Origin: Streptomyces longhuiensis
Lineage (GTDB): Bacteria > Actinomycetota > Actinomycetes > Streptomycetales > Streptomycetaceae
Assembly (NCBI RefSeq): GCF_020616555.1
Contig: NZ_CP085173.1
Coordinates: 2,677,501-2,741,500 of the forward strand
Reading direction: 5' to 3'
DNA length: 64,000 nucleotides
The position numbers and the translations under genes were made by a program. Below the pieces are notes generated by a model, which saw only the letters and a list, made by a program, of their open reading frames with translations, made no database searches and was not told the origin of the DNA. Shown here piece by piece: positions 44,880 to 53,386 of the stretch. Every line of letters starts with the position of its first letter. Position 1 is the stretch's first letter.

Positions 44880-45764
44880 TCAGTCCAGAATGAAGCTCTC
44901 CAGGTACGCCGGGTTCGCGCGCTCCAGCATCGAGGCGGACCTGGCCTTGATCTGCCGGTCGCTGTGCTCGCTCGGCGGCAGCAGCCAGAAACGGCCGGCC
45001 CCGATGCCCTCGGCGACGAAGTCCGCGACCTCCTCGACCGGCGTGAACTCCACCTCCTGGCCCGCCTCCTTCATCGCGGACTCCCACTGGCCGAGGCTGC
45101 GGTACGGGGTCCTGCGCGGCTTCTCCTTGGCGTACCGCTCGGGCCGGTTGCGGTGCGACTCCCACAGCCCGGTGCGCAGCATGTGGGGTCCGGGGAAGAG
45201 CACGGAGGCGCCCACGCGCGCGTGCTCCGCCTTCAGGTGCGCGTACAGGGACTCGGTCATCGTCACGACGGCCGCCTTGGTGACCGCGTACACGGAGGCC
45301 GTGGGCAGGGGCGCGATGCCGCCGTCGCCGGAGGACGTGTTGACGACGTGGCCGGGCGCGCCGCCCTCGATCATGCGCGGTACGAAGGCCTGGATGCCGT
45401 GGAAGACGCCCCACACGTTGACCTCGAAGGCCCACTTCCAGTCGTTCGGTTCGTGCTGCCACATGCGGCCCTCGGCTCCCGAGCCGACGCCCGCGTTGTT
45501 GCACAGGACATGGACGGCGCCGAACTTCTCGTACGCCGCGTCCGCGAGGGCGAAGACCTGTCCTCGGTCACCGACGTCGACCACGCGCGCGTGCACGGTG
45601 GCACCGTCCTCGCGCAGGCCGGCGGCGGCCTTCTCCAAGGCGGACTCCTCGACGTCCGCGAGCACGACCTTCAGGCCGTCCGCCGCGAACCGCCGCGCCA
45701 TCGCGAGGCCGATGCCGCTCGCCGCGCCCGTGACGACGGCGACCTGTCCCGCCTCCAGCCGCAT
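44880..45764 (-). CDS. SDR-family oxidoreductase
   Basis: 294 residues. TGAASGIGLAMA, NNAGVG, the catalytic Ser in NTSSGDGGI and YAVTK (YxxxK) are intact, followed by a long substrate lid (SHRNRPERYAKEKPRRTPYRS). It starts one base before the stop of the decarboxylase-like gene (ATGA-type coupling). The operon context suggests it oxidises or reduces a beta-keto/hydroxy intermediate made or used by its neighbours. Confidence 0.9.
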   Translation of the reverse strand: MRLEAGQVAVVTGAASGIGLAMARRFAADGLKVVLADVEESALEKAAAGLREDGATVHARVVDVGDRGQVFALADAAYEKFGAVHVLCNNAGVGSGAEGRMWQHEPNDWKWAFEVNVWGVFHGIQAFVPRMIEGGAPGHVVNTSSGDGGIAPLPTASVYAVTKAAVVTMTESLYAHLKAEHARVGASVLFPGPHMLRTGLWESHRNRPERYAKEKPRRTPYRSLGQWESAMKEAGQEVEFTPVEEVADFVAEGIGAGRFWLLPPSEHSDRQIKARSASMLERANPAYLESFILD

Positions 45765-46561
45765 CAGACGCTCCCCTCGGGCGGCCCGTCGAGGATCTGC
45801 TGCGGGTCGTCGTAGCGCTGGTGGATGTACGGCAGCAGGGCCTGCGCGCTGACGCGTTCGACGACCCTGCCCTTCTGGTCGGTCGTCTTCTCGCCGATGG
45901 TGAGCTCGACGACGGCGCGCACCGGAAGGTCGGCGATCGGGTCGTACATCGACTCCCGCAGGACCACGTCACCGGTGATCCGCTCCAGCTTGCGGACCTT
46001 CTCGTTGCGCAGGCAGTGCACGAGCACCGGCTCCATGTCGAAGCCCGAACCGTCCACCGCGGGAAGGAACTTGAAGTAGAAGTCCGTCTTGAGCGCCGGC
46101 TCCGGCAGGGGCAGGACGCCGCTCACCGCGCCGCGCACCTCCACGAAGGCGATGCCGTGCCGGGCGAGTGCGGCGCGCACCACGAGGCCGTCGCGCTCGA
46201 CGCTCACCTCGCCGAGCTTCTTGGGCTCGCCGAAGACCTCGCGGCCGCCGATCAGGGCGCGCTCGTGCGTCATCGGCATGACGAGCGGATACCAGCCCTC
46301 GACGCCGCCGTGCTCGGCGGCGACGGCGACCGATCCGGCGCCCAGGGGATAGCCGGGCAGGTCGACCTTGCTGATGTTGGCCCGCACCAGCGGGCGTTCG
46401 GTGGGCTTGAGCGGGGGCGGAAGCACCGCGGCGACCGCGTCCGGGTCGCTCTCCCAGACAGCCACCACCCCCGTGGACCAGATGTCGGGGAGCTTCGAGC
46501 TCGCGGTGCGCGCGGCGGAGATCTCCGCCTCCGTGCGTGCTCCGTATCGAATGCGTGCCAT
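45764..46561 (-). CDS. Acetoacetate decarboxylase family protein
   Basis: 265 residues. The Schiff-base lysine motif REVFGEPKKLGEV is present (compare GFPKKL in clostridial enzyme). YPLVMPMTHERALIGG and KTDFYFKFLP are other family elements. Relatives may be decarboxylases or aldolase-dehydratases on beta-keto acids. First gene of the four-gene operon, divergent from a TetR regulator with a palindromic operator 60 nt upstream. Confidence 0.88.
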   Translation of the reverse strand: MARIRYGARTEAEISAARTASSKLPDIWSTGVVAVWESDPDAVAAVLPPPLKPTERPLVRANISKVDLPGYPLGAGSVAVAAEHGGVEGWYPLVMPMTHERALIGGREVFGEPKKLGEVSVERDGLVVRAALARHGIAFVEVRGAVSGVLPLPEPALKTDFYFKFLPAVDGSGFDMEPVLVHCLRNEKVRKLERITGDVVLRESMYDPIADLPVRAVVELTIGEKTTDQKGRVVERVSAQALLPYIHQRYDDPQQILDGPPEGSV

Positions 46562-46620
46562 GTCGTACCACCCTTCGTCGGCGCGGACTTGCGTGGACGG
46601 GCGTGCACTTGCGGATGCTC

Positions 46621-46635
46621 TGTAACACAGTTACA
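46621..46635. promoter_or_regulatory. Perfect palindromic operator for the TetR-family regulator
   Basis: TGTAAC-ACA-GTTACA, a perfect 15-bp palindrome, lies in the 83-nt gap between the divergent decarboxylase and TetR genes, 9 nt before the chosen TetR GTG. It should control both promoters. Confidence 0.8.
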
Positions 46636-46644
46636 ACAGCTTCC

Positions 46645-47274
46645 GTGAAGGGTAAAGACACGCGCACACATCTCGACCGGGAACAGGTCCTCGCCGCCGC
46701 CGCGAAGCTGGTGAAACAGCAGGGTCCGCAGTCCCTGACGATGCGCAAGCTCGCCGCCGAGCTCGGCACCGCCGTCACCTCGATCTACTGGCACGTCGGC
46801 AACCGCGAGTCACTGCTCGAAGCCCTGGTCGAGCGCACCGTCGCCGACCTCGGGGAGATCCGCCCCCGCGGCGCCACACCGGAGCAGCGCGTCACCTCCG
46901 TCGCCCGCGCTCTGCGCCGGCAGCTGCGCGACCATCCCCACCTCGTCGCGATGGTCCACGAACGCGGCCTGACCGAGCGGATGTTCCTGCCCGCGCAACA
47001 GGCCCTCGTGCGCGAGGTGCACGCCGCGGGCCTGCGCGGGACCCGCGCCGCCGGGGTCGTGCGGGCGGTGCAGTTCCATGTCGTCGGCCATGTCCTGGTG
47101 GAGCGTCAACGCGAGCGCGCGCCCGTGCAGCGGCCCGGCGAGGAGGAGCTGTGGGGGGCGCGGACGGCGGAGGGCGACGCCGCCCTGGCCCGCGCGCTCA
47201 GCCTTCCGGCCGACCCGGAGAAGGTGTTCGACGCCTCCGTCAGGGCCCTGGTGTCAGGCCTGTTGCGGACATAA
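46645..47274 (+). CDS. TetR-family transcriptional regulator
   Basis: 209 residues from GTG 46645; in-frame starts farther upstream read through the operator. TetR HTH: REQVLAAAAKLVKQQGPQSLTMRKLAAELGTAV, then SIYWHVGNRESLLEAL. The C-terminal TetR_C domain (about 85-205) is of the ligand-binding type. Its operator and the divergent operon imply repression of the decarboxylase-SDR-amidohydrolase genes, relieved by a pathway compound. Confidence 0.92.
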   Translation: MKGKDTRTHLDREQVLAAAAKLVKQQGPQSLTMRKLAAELGTAVTSIYWHVGNRESLLEALVERTVADLGEIRPRGATPEQRVTSVARALRRQLRDHPHLVAMVHERGLTERMFLPAQQALVREVHAAGLRGTRAAGVVRAVQFHVVGHVLVERQRERAPVQRPGEEELWGARTAEGDAALARALSLPADPEKVFDASVRALVSGLLRT

Positions 47275-47321
47275 CGGACGGGGCCGCGGGACCGGGCGAC
47301 AGAGGTGTCAGTCGCGGCCCG

Positions 47322-47335
47322 TATCCTCATGGACC
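47322..47335 (+). promoter_or_regulatory. -10 box for a leaderless exonuclease transcript
   Basis: TATCCT (47322-47327) lies 8 nt before the ATG at 47336; no Shine-Dalgarno is present. Confidence 0.55.
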
Positions 47336-48331
47336 ATGCTCGAAGACCAGACGACCGCCGCGTCCGCCGCTCCGTGGCCGGCCGCGTATCCGCAGGGATA
47401 CGCGGTCGTCGACGTGGAGACCACCGGCCTCTCCCGGGACGACCGGATAATCTCCGCAGCCGTCTACCGGCTCGACGCGCGGGGCGAGGTCGAGGACCAC
47501 TGGTACACGCTGGTCAACCCCGAGCGCGACCCGGGCCCCGTCTGGATCCACGGCCTGACGAACGACGTACTCGAGGGCGCCCCCCTCTTCAAGGACATCG
47601 CCGAGGAGTTCGCGACCCGGCTCGACGGCCGCGTGCTCGTCGCCCACAACGCGGTCTTCGACTGGTCGATGATCGCCCGGGAGTACGCCCGCGCGGAGCG
47701 CACCGCCCCCGTCCGCCAGCGCCTGTGCACCATCGCGCTGTCCAAGGAGCTCGGCCTCCCCCTGCCCAACCACAAGCTGGAGTCCCTCGCCGCGCACTTC
47801 GGCGTCGTCCAGCGCAACGCGCACCACGCGCTCGACGACGCGCGCGTGCTCGCCGAGGCGTTCCGGCCGAGCCTGCGGGCCGCCGCGAGCGGCGGGGTGC
47901 GGCTGCCCCTGCTCGAGTGCAGGCCGCTCACGGAGTGGACGGACGGCGCGGCGCGCATCGGCCGCCAGGGCTCGGCCCCGTCGTCGTCCTCGTACGGGGG
48001 CGGCGGGACGTGGCGCCCGTCGCGCAAGCGGCAGCCGTGCCCGTACCCGAACCCCGGACGGTACGAACCGGGCAAACGACTCAAGCAGGGCATGCGGGTG
48101 GCGTTCTCCGGAGACACCTCGGTGGACCGCGAACTCCTGGAGGACCGCGCCGTCGAGGCCGGGCTGCACATCGCGACGAGCCTGTCCCGGCTCACCAGCG
48201 TCCTCGTCACGAACGACCCCGACTCGTACACGTCGAAGGCCGTCAAGGCGAAGCAGTACGGGACACCGGTCATCGACGAGGCGGCCTTCGGGCAGCTCCT
48301 GCGGGACGTGGCCCCGGCGTCAGACGGGTGA
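47336..48331 (+). CDS. DEDDh 3'-5' exonuclease with C-terminal BRCT domain
   Basis: 331 residues. Exonuclease motifs are VVDVETTGLS (D26, E28), VAHNAVFDWSMI and HHALDDARVLAE. A linker with SSSSYGGGG leads to a BRCT domain (about 255-325: GMRVAFSGDTSVDRELLEDRA, SVLVTNDP). It resembles the epsilon proofreading subunit plus BRCT, an actinobacterial DNA-repair or replication accessory enzyme. Monocistronic, leaderless. Confidence 0.93.
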   Translation: MLEDQTTAASAAPWPAAYPQGYAVVDVETTGLSRDDRIISAAVYRLDARGEVEDHWYTLVNPERDPGPVWIHGLTNDVLEGAPLFKDIAEEFATRLDGRVLVAHNAVFDWSMIAREYARAERTAPVRQRLCTIALSKELGLPLPNHKLESLAAHFGVVQRNAHHALDDARVLAEAFRPSLRAAASGGVRLPLLECRPLTEWTDGAARIGRQGSAPSSSSYGGGGTWRPSRKRQPCPYPNPGRYEPGKRLKQGMRVAFSGDTSVDRELLEDRAVEAGLHIATSLSRLTSVLVTNDPDSYTSKAVKAKQYGTPVIDEAAFGQLLRDVAPASDG

Positions 48332-48394
48332 TTGCGCGGCGACTCGCCCGCCCACCGCTCGCCCCGCGCGACCGCGAAGCCCACCCTGTGGCGC

Positions 48395-48628
48395 ATGGCA
48401 CGTTGTGAGGTCTGCGGAAACGACTACGGAATGTCCTTCGAGGTGCACGCGCAGGGCGCGGTGCACGTCTTCGACTGTTTCTCCTGCGCCATCCACCGCA
48501 TGGCGCCGATCTGCGAGCACTGCCGGTGCCGCATCGTCGGCCAGGGAGTAGAGGTCGACGGGCACTGGTACTGCGGGGCCCACTGCTCCCGCGCGGAGGG
48601 GAAGGTGGGGATCGTCGACAAGGTCTGA
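48395..48628 (+). CDS. Small Cys-rich zinc-binding hypothetical protein
   Basis: 77 residues from ATG 48395. Four paired Cys groups (CEVC, CFSC, CEHC-RC, CGAHC) with His between them give at least two LIM-like zinc sites. Similar short proteins exist in actinobacteria under metallothionein-like or hypothetical labels. No ribosome binding site is visible. Confidence 0.75.
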   Translation: MARCEVCGNDYGMSFEVHAQGAVHVFDCFSCAIHRMAPICEHCRCRIVGQGVEVDGHWYCGAHCSRAEGKVGIVDKV

Positions 48629-48655
48629 GCCCTCCGGCACACCCCCGTGATGTCG

Positions 48656-48684
48656 CCCCACGACCGAGTTGTACGGTCGTGGGG
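48656..48684. promoter_or_regulatory. Hairpin overlapping the SURF1 promoter and start codon
   Basis: CCCCACGACCG (48656-48666) pairs perfectly with CGGTCGTGGGG (48674-48684); the right arm contains part of the -10 TACGGT (48672-48677) and ends at the first base of the SURF1 GTG. It can serve as terminator of the zinc-protein gene and as operator for SURF1. Confidence 0.65.
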
Positions 48685-49478
48685 TGTACCGCTTCCTGTT
48701 GTCCCGGCAGTGGGTGATCCTCACCCTCATCACCCTCCTCCTCATCCCCACGATGATCGAGCTGGGCTTCTGGCAGCTGCACCGTCACGAGCACCGCGTC
48801 GCGCAGAACGACCAGATCGGTGCCGCGCTCGCCGCGAAGCCGCTGCCCGCCGAGCAGCTCACCTCCCCCGGGAAGCCCGTCCCCAAGGCCGAGATCCACC
48901 GCCGGGTCTCCGCGAAGGGGACGTTCGACACCGCGCACGAGGTCGTCGTGCGGCGCCGCACGAACACCGACGACGAGGTCGGCTTCCACGTCCTGACCCC
49001 GTTCGTCCTCGACGACGGCAAGGTGCTCCTGGTCAACCGCGGCTGGATCCCCGCCGACGGCGCGCAGACCGCGTTCCCGAAGATCCCGGCGCCCGCGCGC
49101 GGCGAGATCACCGTCACCGGCCGCCTCATGGCCGACGAGACGACCGCCGCGAGCGGCATCAAGGACATCAAGGGCCTGCCGGACCGTCAGATCATGCTGA
49201 TCAGCAGCGGCCAGCAGGCCAAGGCGCTCGGCAAGCAGGTCCTCGGCGGATTCATCGAGCAGACGTCGCCCGACCCGAAGGGCAACACCCCCCAGCTGAT
49301 CCCCACGCCCAACCACAGCGACATCGGCCCGCACATGGCGTACGCGGTCCAGTGGTGGCTGTTCGCCGCGGCCGTGCCCGTCGGCTTCGTCGTGCTGGTC
49401 CGGCGCGAGCGCCGCGACCGCGCCGAGACCGCGTCGGCCGAGGAGACCCCCGCGGGCCCCGAACCGGCCACGGTCTAG
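48684..49478 (+). CDS. SURF1-family cytochrome oxidase assembly protein
   Basis: 264 residues from GTG 48684. Two transmembrane helices (QWVILTLITLLLIPTMIELGF near the N terminus; YAVQWWLFAAAVPVGFVVLV near the C terminus) flank a periplasm-side domain with GFWQLHRHEHR, VSAKGTFD, VLLVNRGWIP and GEITVTGRL, all SURF1 landmarks. SURF1 aids heme a insertion into the aa3 oxidase. The transcript is predicted leaderless. Confidence 0.93.
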   Translation: MYRFLLSRQWVILTLITLLLIPTMIELGFWQLHRHEHRVAQNDQIGAALAAKPLPAEQLTSPGKPVPKAEIHRRVSAKGTFDTAHEVVVRRRTNTDDEVGFHVLTPFVLDDGKVLLVNRGWIPADGAQTAFPKIPAPARGEITVTGRLMADETTAASGIKDIKGLPDRQIMLISSGQQAKALGKQVLGGFIEQTSPDPKGNTPQLIPTPNHSDIGPHMAYAVQWWLFAAAVPVGFVVLVRRERRDRAETASAEETPAGPEPATV

Positions 49479-49568
49479 GACCCGGAGCCACCGCCGCACG
49501 CGTATTCGCCCTCACCCGCCCGGCCCCCGGTGGGATTGGCGGCCCCGTCCGCCGGGAACCCGCCTCAC

Positions 49569-51353
49569 GTGCACCGACCCCTTGAGGACTACGCGCTCAT
49601 CGGCGACCAGCAGACGGCCGCCCTCGTCTCCCGTGGCGGCTCCGTCGACTGGCTCTGCCTCCCCCGCTTCGACTCGGCGGCCTGTTTCGCCGCGCTCGTG
49701 GGCAAGCAGGACAACGGCCATTGGCAGCTCGCCCCGAAGGGCGCGGGCGACTGCACCCGCCGCTCCTACCGCCCCGGCACCCTCGTCCTCGACACGGAGT
49801 GGGACACCGACGAGGGCAGCGTCCGGGTCACCGACCTGATGCCACAGCGCGACCAGGCCCCCGACCTCGTACGCATCGTCGAAGGGATCAGGGGCCGCGT
49901 CACGATGCGCGGCACCCTGCGCCTGCGCTTCGACTACGGGTCGATCGTGCCGTGGATGCGCAAGGCCGACGGCCACCGCGTGGCCGTCGCGGGGCCCGAC
50001 TCCATGTGGCTGCGCAGCGAACCCCCCGTACGCACCTGGGGCAAGGACCTCACCACCCACTCCGAGTTCACCGTCGAGGAGGGCGAGTCCGTCGCGTTCG
50101 TGCTGACCTGGCACCCGTCGCACGAGCCGCGCCCCGACCTCATCGACCCGTTCGAGTCCCTGCGCCGCTCCCAGGAGGAGTGGGAGGAGTGGTCGGCGCA
50201 GTGCCGCTACGACGGCCCGCACAAGGACGCGGTCCTGCGCTCCCTGGTCACCCTGAAGGCGCTCACGTTCGAACCCACCGGCGGGATCGTCGCCGCGCCC
50301 ACCACGTCGCTGCCGGAGGAGCTCGGCGGCGTGCGCAACTGGGACTACCGGTACTGCTGGCTGCGCGACTCGACCCTCACCCTCGGCGCGCTCGTGTCGG
50401 CCGGCTATCTCGACGAGGCCGAGGCATGGCGGGACTGGCTGCTGCGCGCGGTCGCGGGCGACCCGGCGGACCTGCAGATCATGTACGGGCTCTCGGGCGA
50501 GCGCCGCCTGCCCGAGATCGAACTCCCGTGGCTGGCCGGATACGGCCAGTCCGTCCCCGTGCGCGCGGGCAACGACGCCGTGCACCAGCTCCAGCTCGAC
50601 GTGTACGGAGAGGTGATCGACTCGCTCGCCCTGGCGCGGGTCGCGGGTATGCCGTCCGAGCCGCACGCGTGGCGGCTCCAGCTGGCCCTCGTGGAGTTCC
50701 TGAGCACCGCGTGGCGCCAGCCCGACCAGGGGCTCTGGGAGGTCCGGGGGCCGCGCCGGCACTTCGTGCACTCGAAGGTGATGGCGTGGGTGGCCGCCGA
50801 CCGCATCGTCAAGGCCCTTGAGGACGAGCCCGACCTGCCGGGCGACCTCGTCGCCATAAGGCGGCTGCGCGACGACATCCACCGTGACGTCCTGGAACGC
50901 GGATTCGACGCGGACCGCAACACGTTCACCCAGTACTACGGCTCGACCGAGCTCGACGCGTCCTTGCTGATCATCCCTCTCGTCGGCTTCCTGCCGCCGG
51001 ACGACCCACGCGTCCTCGGCACCGTCCAGGCGGTCCGCGACGAGCTCTCGGACAACGGCTTCGTGCGCCGCTACAGCGCCGAGGCGACCGGCGTCGACGG
51101 ACTCCCGGGCCGCGAGGGCACGTTCCTCGTCTGCTCGTTCTGGCTCGCGGACGCGCTGCATCTGACGGGGCACACGAAGGAGGCCCGCGAGCTGTTCGAC
51201 CAGCTCTGCGCGCTCGGAAACGACGTGGGGCTGCTCGCCGAGGAGTACGACCCCGTGTCGGGGCGCCAGCTCGGGAACTTCCCGCAGGCCTTCAGTCATA
51301 TCGGACTGGTGGGGACCGCCCTCACGCTGTTCGGGACCGGCGAGGCAGGATAG
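49569..51353 (+). CDS. Glycoside hydrolase family 15 protein
   Basis: 594 residues from GTG 49569. The N terminus (EDYALIGDQQTAALVSRGGSVDWLCLPRFDS) is the family beta-domain; the (alpha/alpha)6 barrel has GVRNWDYRYCWLRDSTLTL, with catalytic Glu residues expected in the QLQLDVYGEVID and AEEYDPVSGRQLGNFPQAFSHIGL regions. Mycobacterial relatives are trehalases and others glucoamylases, so trehalose or another alpha-glucan is likely. A GTG 13 codons earlier is an alternative start. Confidence 0.92.
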   Translation: MHRPLEDYALIGDQQTAALVSRGGSVDWLCLPRFDSAACFAALVGKQDNGHWQLAPKGAGDCTRRSYRPGTLVLDTEWDTDEGSVRVTDLMPQRDQAPDLVRIVEGIRGRVTMRGTLRLRFDYGSIVPWMRKADGHRVAVAGPDSMWLRSEPPVRTWGKDLTTHSEFTVEEGESVAFVLTWHPSHEPRPDLIDPFESLRRSQEEWEEWSAQCRYDGPHKDAVLRSLVTLKALTFEPTGGIVAAPTTSLPEELGGVRNWDYRYCWLRDSTLTLGALVSAGYLDEAEAWRDWLLRAVAGDPADLQIMYGLSGERRLPEIELPWLAGYGQSVPVRAGNDAVHQLQLDVYGEVIDSLALARVAGMPSEPHAWRLQLALVEFLSTAWRQPDQGLWEVRGPRRHFVHSKVMAWVAADRIVKALEDEPDLPGDLVAIRRLRDDIHRDVLERGFDADRNTFTQYYGSTELDASLLIIPLVGFLPPDDPRVLGTVQAVRDELSDNGFVRRYSAEATGVDGLPGREGTFLVCSFWLADALHLTGHTKEARELFDQLCALGNDVGLLAEEYDPVSGRQLGNFPQAFSHIGLVGTALTLFGTGEAG

Positions 51354-51358
51354 GGCCC

Positions 51359-52114
51359 ATGGATCTTGGACTGAAGGACCGTGTCTACGTCGTCACCGGA
51401 GCCACCCGCGGCCTGGGCAACGCCGCCGCGCGTGAGCTCGTCGCCGACGGAGCGAAGGTGATCATCACCGGGCGGGACGAGAAGCGGGTGACCGAGGCCG
51501 CCGAGGCGCTCGGCGAGAACGCCGTGGGCATCGCCGCCGACAACGCCGACCCTGCCGTCGCGCGGCGCCTGATCGACGCCGCGCGCGAGAACTTCGGCGG
51601 CTTCGACGGCGTACTGATCAGCGTCGGCGGGCCGGCCCCCGGCTTCCTCGCGGACAACACCGACGAGCAGTGGGAGTCGGCCTTCGAGTCGGTCTTCCTC
51701 GGCGCGGTGCGGCTCGCCCGCTCGGCCGCGGCCGAACTCGGTGAGGGCGGTGTCATCGGCTTCGTGCTCTCCGGCTCCGTCCACGAGCCGATCCCCGGCC
51801 TGACCATCTCCAACGGCCTGCGCCCCGGGCTCGCCGGGTTCGCGAAGTCCCTCGCGGACGAGCTGGGCCCGCGGGGCATCCGCGTCGTCGGGCTGCTCCC
51901 GGCGCGGATCGACACGGACCGGGTCCGTGAGCTCGACGGCCTGTCCTCCGACCCGGAGGCGACCCGCGCCGCCAACGAGGCGCGCATCCCGCTGCGCCGC
52001 TACGGCAGGCCGGAGGAGTTCGGCCGCGCCGCCGCGTTCTTCCTCTCGCCCGCCGCGTCGTACCTCACGGGCGTGATGCTCCCGGTGGACGGCGGCTCCC
52101 GGCACGGCTTCTGA
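51359..52114 (+). CDS. SDR-family protein with altered active site
   Basis: 251 residues. The cofactor loop TGATRGLGNAAA is intact, but the usual YxxxK is replaced: after the Ser region (LSGSVHEPIPG) the sequence is LTISNGLRPGLAG, with Asn/Arg where Tyr/Lys belong. This Ser-Asn-x-x-Arg form recurs in a subgroup of SDRs and may use another proton donor or only bind substrate. It starts 5 nt after the GH15 stop. Confidence 0.85.
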   Translation: MDLGLKDRVYVVTGATRGLGNAAARELVADGAKVIITGRDEKRVTEAAEALGENAVGIAADNADPAVARRLIDAARENFGGFDGVLISVGGPAPGFLADNTDEQWESAFESVFLGAVRLARSAAAELGEGGVIGFVLSGSVHEPIPGLTISNGLRPGLAGFAKSLADELGPRGIRVVGLLPARIDTDRVRELDGLSSDPEATRAANEARIPLRRYGRPEEFGRAAAFFLSPAASYLTGVMLPVDGGSRHGF

Positions 52115-52139
52115 GCCGGCGGACGCCGACCCTGCCGGG

Positions 52140-52727
52140 TCAACTCACGCGCTCCGCGCGGTGCTTCACCGCGCGGAGCCGTACCTCGGCCGGCAGGGCG
52201 GCGAGCCCGGCGGAGTCCCGCGCGTGCCCCAGGGCCTCCTCGCTGATCCGCTGAAGCGCCGCCCCGGGCTCCGCGTGCGGTTCGAGGAGCAGCCCCATGC
52301 GTACCTGGGGTGCGGAGCGCCGCCCGGTCAGGTGGACCCCGGCGCTCTCCACGCCGTCGAGCGACTCCGCCTCGCCGGCCAGGACCCCTTCGAGCGCCCG
52401 GCCGCGCAGCAGCGCGCCCTCGCCGTCCCCGGTGTCGACGAGGACCTCGGCGAGCCGGCGCCGGCGCAGCTGGGCGACCAGCCACCACAGGGCGAGCAGC
52501 ACGCAGACGGCGAGTACGGCGATGACGGCCGGCCACCACCAGCCGGTGTCGCGCCACCGGTAGCGGTCCGCCCTGCTCAGCAGCACGTCGTGCCGCCCGT
52601 GGTAGATCCACCAGGACGGCGGGGGCGCGCCGAGCCCGACGGCGAGCACGGACCCTCCGAACAGGACGAGGATCAGTCCGACAAGGCCGACGACGACCCG
52701 GTTCACGGTCCTGAGCACGGGGCTCAT
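52140..52727 (-). CDS. amaP: Alkaline-shock membrane anchor protein AmaP
   Basis: 195 residues from ATG 52727, overlapping the DUF6286 stop by 4 nt (ATGA). Two transmembrane helices (VVVGLVGLILVLFGGSVLAV; WPAVIAVLAVCVLLALWWLV) precede a soluble domain. AmaP anchors Asp23 to the membrane in staphylococci. Last gene of the five-gene envelope-stress operon; its 3' end contains a hairpin that can stop transcription from both directions. Confidence 0.9.
   Translation of the reverse strand: MSPVLRTVNRVVVGLVGLILVLFGGSVLAVGLGAPPPSWWIYHGRHDVLLSRADRYRWRDTGWWWPAVIAVLAVCVLLALWWLVAQLRRRRLAEVLVDTGDGEGALLRGRALEGVLAGEAESLDGVESAGVHLTGRRSAPQVRMGLLLEPHAEPGAALQRISEEALGHARDSAGLAALPAEVRLRAVKHRAERVS
52151..52179. 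terminator. Hairpin within the amaP 3' end
   Basis: GCTCCGCGCGGTG pairs perfectly with CACCGCGCGGAGC over a CTT loop. It lies inside the last codons of amaP and 37 nt past the convergent SDR stop, so it may be an economical bidirectional terminator. Confidence 0.6.
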
Positions 52728-53386
52728 CCCTTCTTTCCGGGCCGTGCCACATGGACGGACAGGCCGGGCGTGGCGGTGAGCCCGAGCCCCTTGACGGTCT
52801 CGCCGATCACGGCATCCAAGTCGGCGCGTACGTCGTCGAGTCGACGGAAGTGCGAGACGGCCCGCACCTCGGCCTTGGAGCGCTTCATCCGTACGCGTAC
52901 GGACTGCACGCCCGCCACCTCCATGGCCCGGTCGCGCAGGACCATGGCGGCCGCGTCGCGGTGCAGTCCGGCCCGTACGTCCGTGTGGGTGCGGCGCATG
53001 GGCAGGACGGCGCGGAGGCCGGGCGTCGCGGCGAGCACGATCAGCCACAGCCCGAGCGCGGCGGCCACCCCGGCGCCGACCAGCACCCACACGTTGTCCA
53101 GGGGCCGGTCGGCGAGTTCGCGGGCGAGGGCGCGCCTCCAGTGCATCGCGGAGTGGCCCGCGCGCACGGCGGCGATGTCGTAGAGCAGGATTCCGGAGGC
53201 GCCGAGGAGCACGATCGCCACCAGTGCGGCGGGGATCCGGCGCGACGACCAGAAGCGGCCGGTGCCGTGCTCGCCCTCCGGCGTGGGCAGCGCCTTGTAG
53301 GTGGCCGCAGACCCCGACTGGCCGAACTGGTCGAGCTCGCCCTGCCCGCGTTCGACGACGGGCAGGGGCTGTGTGGGCTCGCTCAT
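52724..53386 (-). CDS. DUF6286-type membrane protein
   Basis: 220 residues from ATG 53386 (GGAGGA upstream). A Pro/Gln-rich N terminus, two helices (RIPAALVAIVLLGASGILLYDI; VGAGVAAALGLWLIVLAATPG) and a C-terminal Asp23-like soluble segment (RMKRSKAEVRAVSHF). I recall DUF6286 as the designation for this actinobacterial protein. Position between Asp23-like and AmaP genes with ATGA overlaps suggests another anchoring subunit. Confidence 0.8.
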   Translation of the reverse strand: MSEPTQPLPVVERGQGELDQFGQSGSAATYKALPTPEGEHGTGRFWSSRRIPAALVAIVLLGASGILLYDIAAVRAGHSAMHWRRALARELADRPLDNVWVLVGAGVAAALGLWLIVLAATPGLRAVLPMRRTHTDVRAGLHRDAAAMVLRDRAMEVAGVQSVRVRMKRSKAEVRAVSHFRRLDDVRADLDAVIGETVKGLGLTATPGLSVHVARPGKKG

